Source: M3007 sp046316495 | Lineage (GTDB): Bacteria > Bacteroidota > Bacteroidia > Chitinophagales > Saprospiraceae | NCBI GenBank assembly: GCA_046316495.1 | Contig: JBKDAM010000116.1 | Span: 1 to 27,190 of the forward strand | Direction of reading: 5' to 3' | Length of the DNA: 27,190 nt | Shown here: positions 26,234-27,190 of the stretch, piece after piece | How positions within the stretch are numbered: position 1 is the first letter of the stretch | Layout: each line of letters begins with the position of its first letter | Notes under the pieces: model-generated | What the model was told of the DNA's origin: nothing | Seen by the model: only the letters and a program-made list of their open reading frames with translations | The model's database searches: none | Position numbers and translations under genes: made by a program

Positions 26234-26405
26234 CAAAGATTCTATCGCATAGGAGGGTTAAAGAAAAGGGAAAGCAGTTGGAATCAAAAAAAGGAGGAGG
26301 AGGGTAGGACGAATGAATACGGATACAAGTAAAAAAACAGCCTGGTATGGGTAATTCTGAACAGCAAGGATTCGCGGAAGATATGGCGTCTCGATTAAGG
26401 AGTAA

Positions 26406-26429
26406 TTATCCCCATCGTGGGGGGGATAA
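26406..26429. repeat. second hairpin beyond the rRNA terminator
   Basis: TTATCCCC (26406-26413) and GGGGATAA (26422-26429) form an 8-bp perfect stem with an 8-base loop. It lies directly downstream of the 5S terminator on the minus strand. It may back up termination; no long T-run follows. Confidence 0.4.
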
Positions 26430-26435
26430 AACACG

Positions 26436-26467
26436 AAAGCCCCCACTGACGAATCAGCAAGGGCTTT
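26436..26467 (-). terminator. terminator of the rRNA operon
   Basis: On the minus strand a 14-bp stem (26467-26454 with 26449-26436; three wobble pairs near the middle) with tetraloop TTCG begins AAAGCCC and ends GGGCTTT, followed by CGTGTTTT. It lies about 12 bases beyond the 3' end of the 5S rRNA. Confidence 0.8.
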
Positions 26468-26479
26468 ATGTTTAATTGG

Positions 26480-26593
26480 GTTGGCACCGACTTACTCTCC
26501 CGGAGCATCAACTCCAGTACCATCAGCGCAGATGGGCTTAACGACTCTGTTCGGAATGGGAAGAGGTGGGACCCCATCGCTATAGGCACCAAC
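26480..26593 (-). rRNA. rrf: 5S ribosomal RNA
   Basis: A complete 5S rRNA of about 114 bases on the minus strand. It contains the conserved core CCATTCCGAACAGAG, followed by CGTTAAGCCCATC and the GGGAGAGTA segment. Helix I forms between GTTGGTGCC at the 5' end and GGTGCCAAC at the 3' end, with two adjacent G-T wobbles. Ends are set from helix I and may be off by one or two bases. Confidence 0.93.
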
Positions 26594-26796
26594 GTTTCTT
26601 TAGGTAGACTAGCTAACCTCTTTTCTTTTGTATCCCAACTTTTTAGGATACTGACAATAACCGGGAAGGAGTAGTTTCGAAAGTAATGCAATCACAATTG
26701 CTTTAGGTGAAAGCGATTTATTCTTCAGATCATTGACACAATCCTTTGAATACATTGCTAGACTCCAGTTCATTATCTGCGTAAGATAAAAAAAAT
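26594..26796 (-). other. 23S-5S spacer without tRNA
   Basis: About 200 bases between the 23S 3' end and the 5S 5' start. It holds no tRNA-like cloverleaf and no open frame of coding character; it is presumably the processed spacer of the rRNA precursor. Confidence 0.7.

Positions 26797-27190
<394 letters not shown>

Noticed and set aside
26594..26796. Possible tRNA in the 23S-5S spacer
   Set aside because: No T-loop GTTCGAATC-type motif or acceptor stem was found.

Overview
The window looks like a chromosomal segment of a Bacteroidota bacterium, most likely from the Saprospiria/Lewinella/Haliscomenobacter side of the phylum. This is inferred from several things: promoter elements of the Bacteroidota type TAnnTTTG, a DUF4296 lipoprotein, an E1 alpha/beta fusion, an S16 protein with an acidic tail, a secreted protease with a dockerin-like tail typical of Saprospiraceae exoproteins, and weak or absent Shine-Dalgarno sequences. 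No plasmid, phage, transposase or CRISPR signal was seen.

Layout. 1-2017 (+): the 3' part of an HlyD-type membrane fusion protein, overlapping by ATGA with a TolC-type outer-membrane channel; the rest of this export system lies upstream of the window. A strong bidirectional terminator (2036-2076) separates it from a minus-strand block: an unrecognised 462-residue helical protein with signal peptidase I (5097-2095), ribosomal protein S16 with its own promoter and terminator (5844-5225), and a carbohydrate group glgA-glgC followed by an L-rhamnose-mutarotase-like gene (9153-5960). Divergent from glgA, a large secreted S9 prolyl-oligopeptidase-type enzyme runs on the plus strand (9446-12382) and ends at a perfect 26-bp inverted repeat.

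12383-14095 is AT-rich: one orphan multi-pass membrane protein on the minus strand plus about 575 bases with no convincing gene. Next, on the minus strand, come a YdjM-type membrane metal-dependent hydrolase, a Rossmann/DUF2520 protein and a DUF4296 lipoprotein (14096-16565). Divergent from these is a 1676-residue TamB (16703-21733), which ends one base from the stop codon of a convergent trypsin-like protease (23669-21735). A fused alpha/beta 2-oxoacid dehydrogenase E1 follows (26184-23809). The right edge holds the end of an rRNA operon on the minus strand: the 3' end of 23S rRNA, a spacer without tRNA, 5S rRNA and a terminator.

Most of the content is housekeeping and envelope/secretion biology: export (HlyD/TolC), preprotein processing (LepB), outer-membrane assembly (TamB), exported proteases, glycogen synthesis and branched-chain or other 2-oxoacid oxidation. 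I did not find a clear new multi-gene system. The best candidates for follow-up are the 462-residue protein paired with lepB, the orphan membrane protein in its AT-rich island, the 26-bp palindrome, and the protease that ends directly after its dockerin-like tail.
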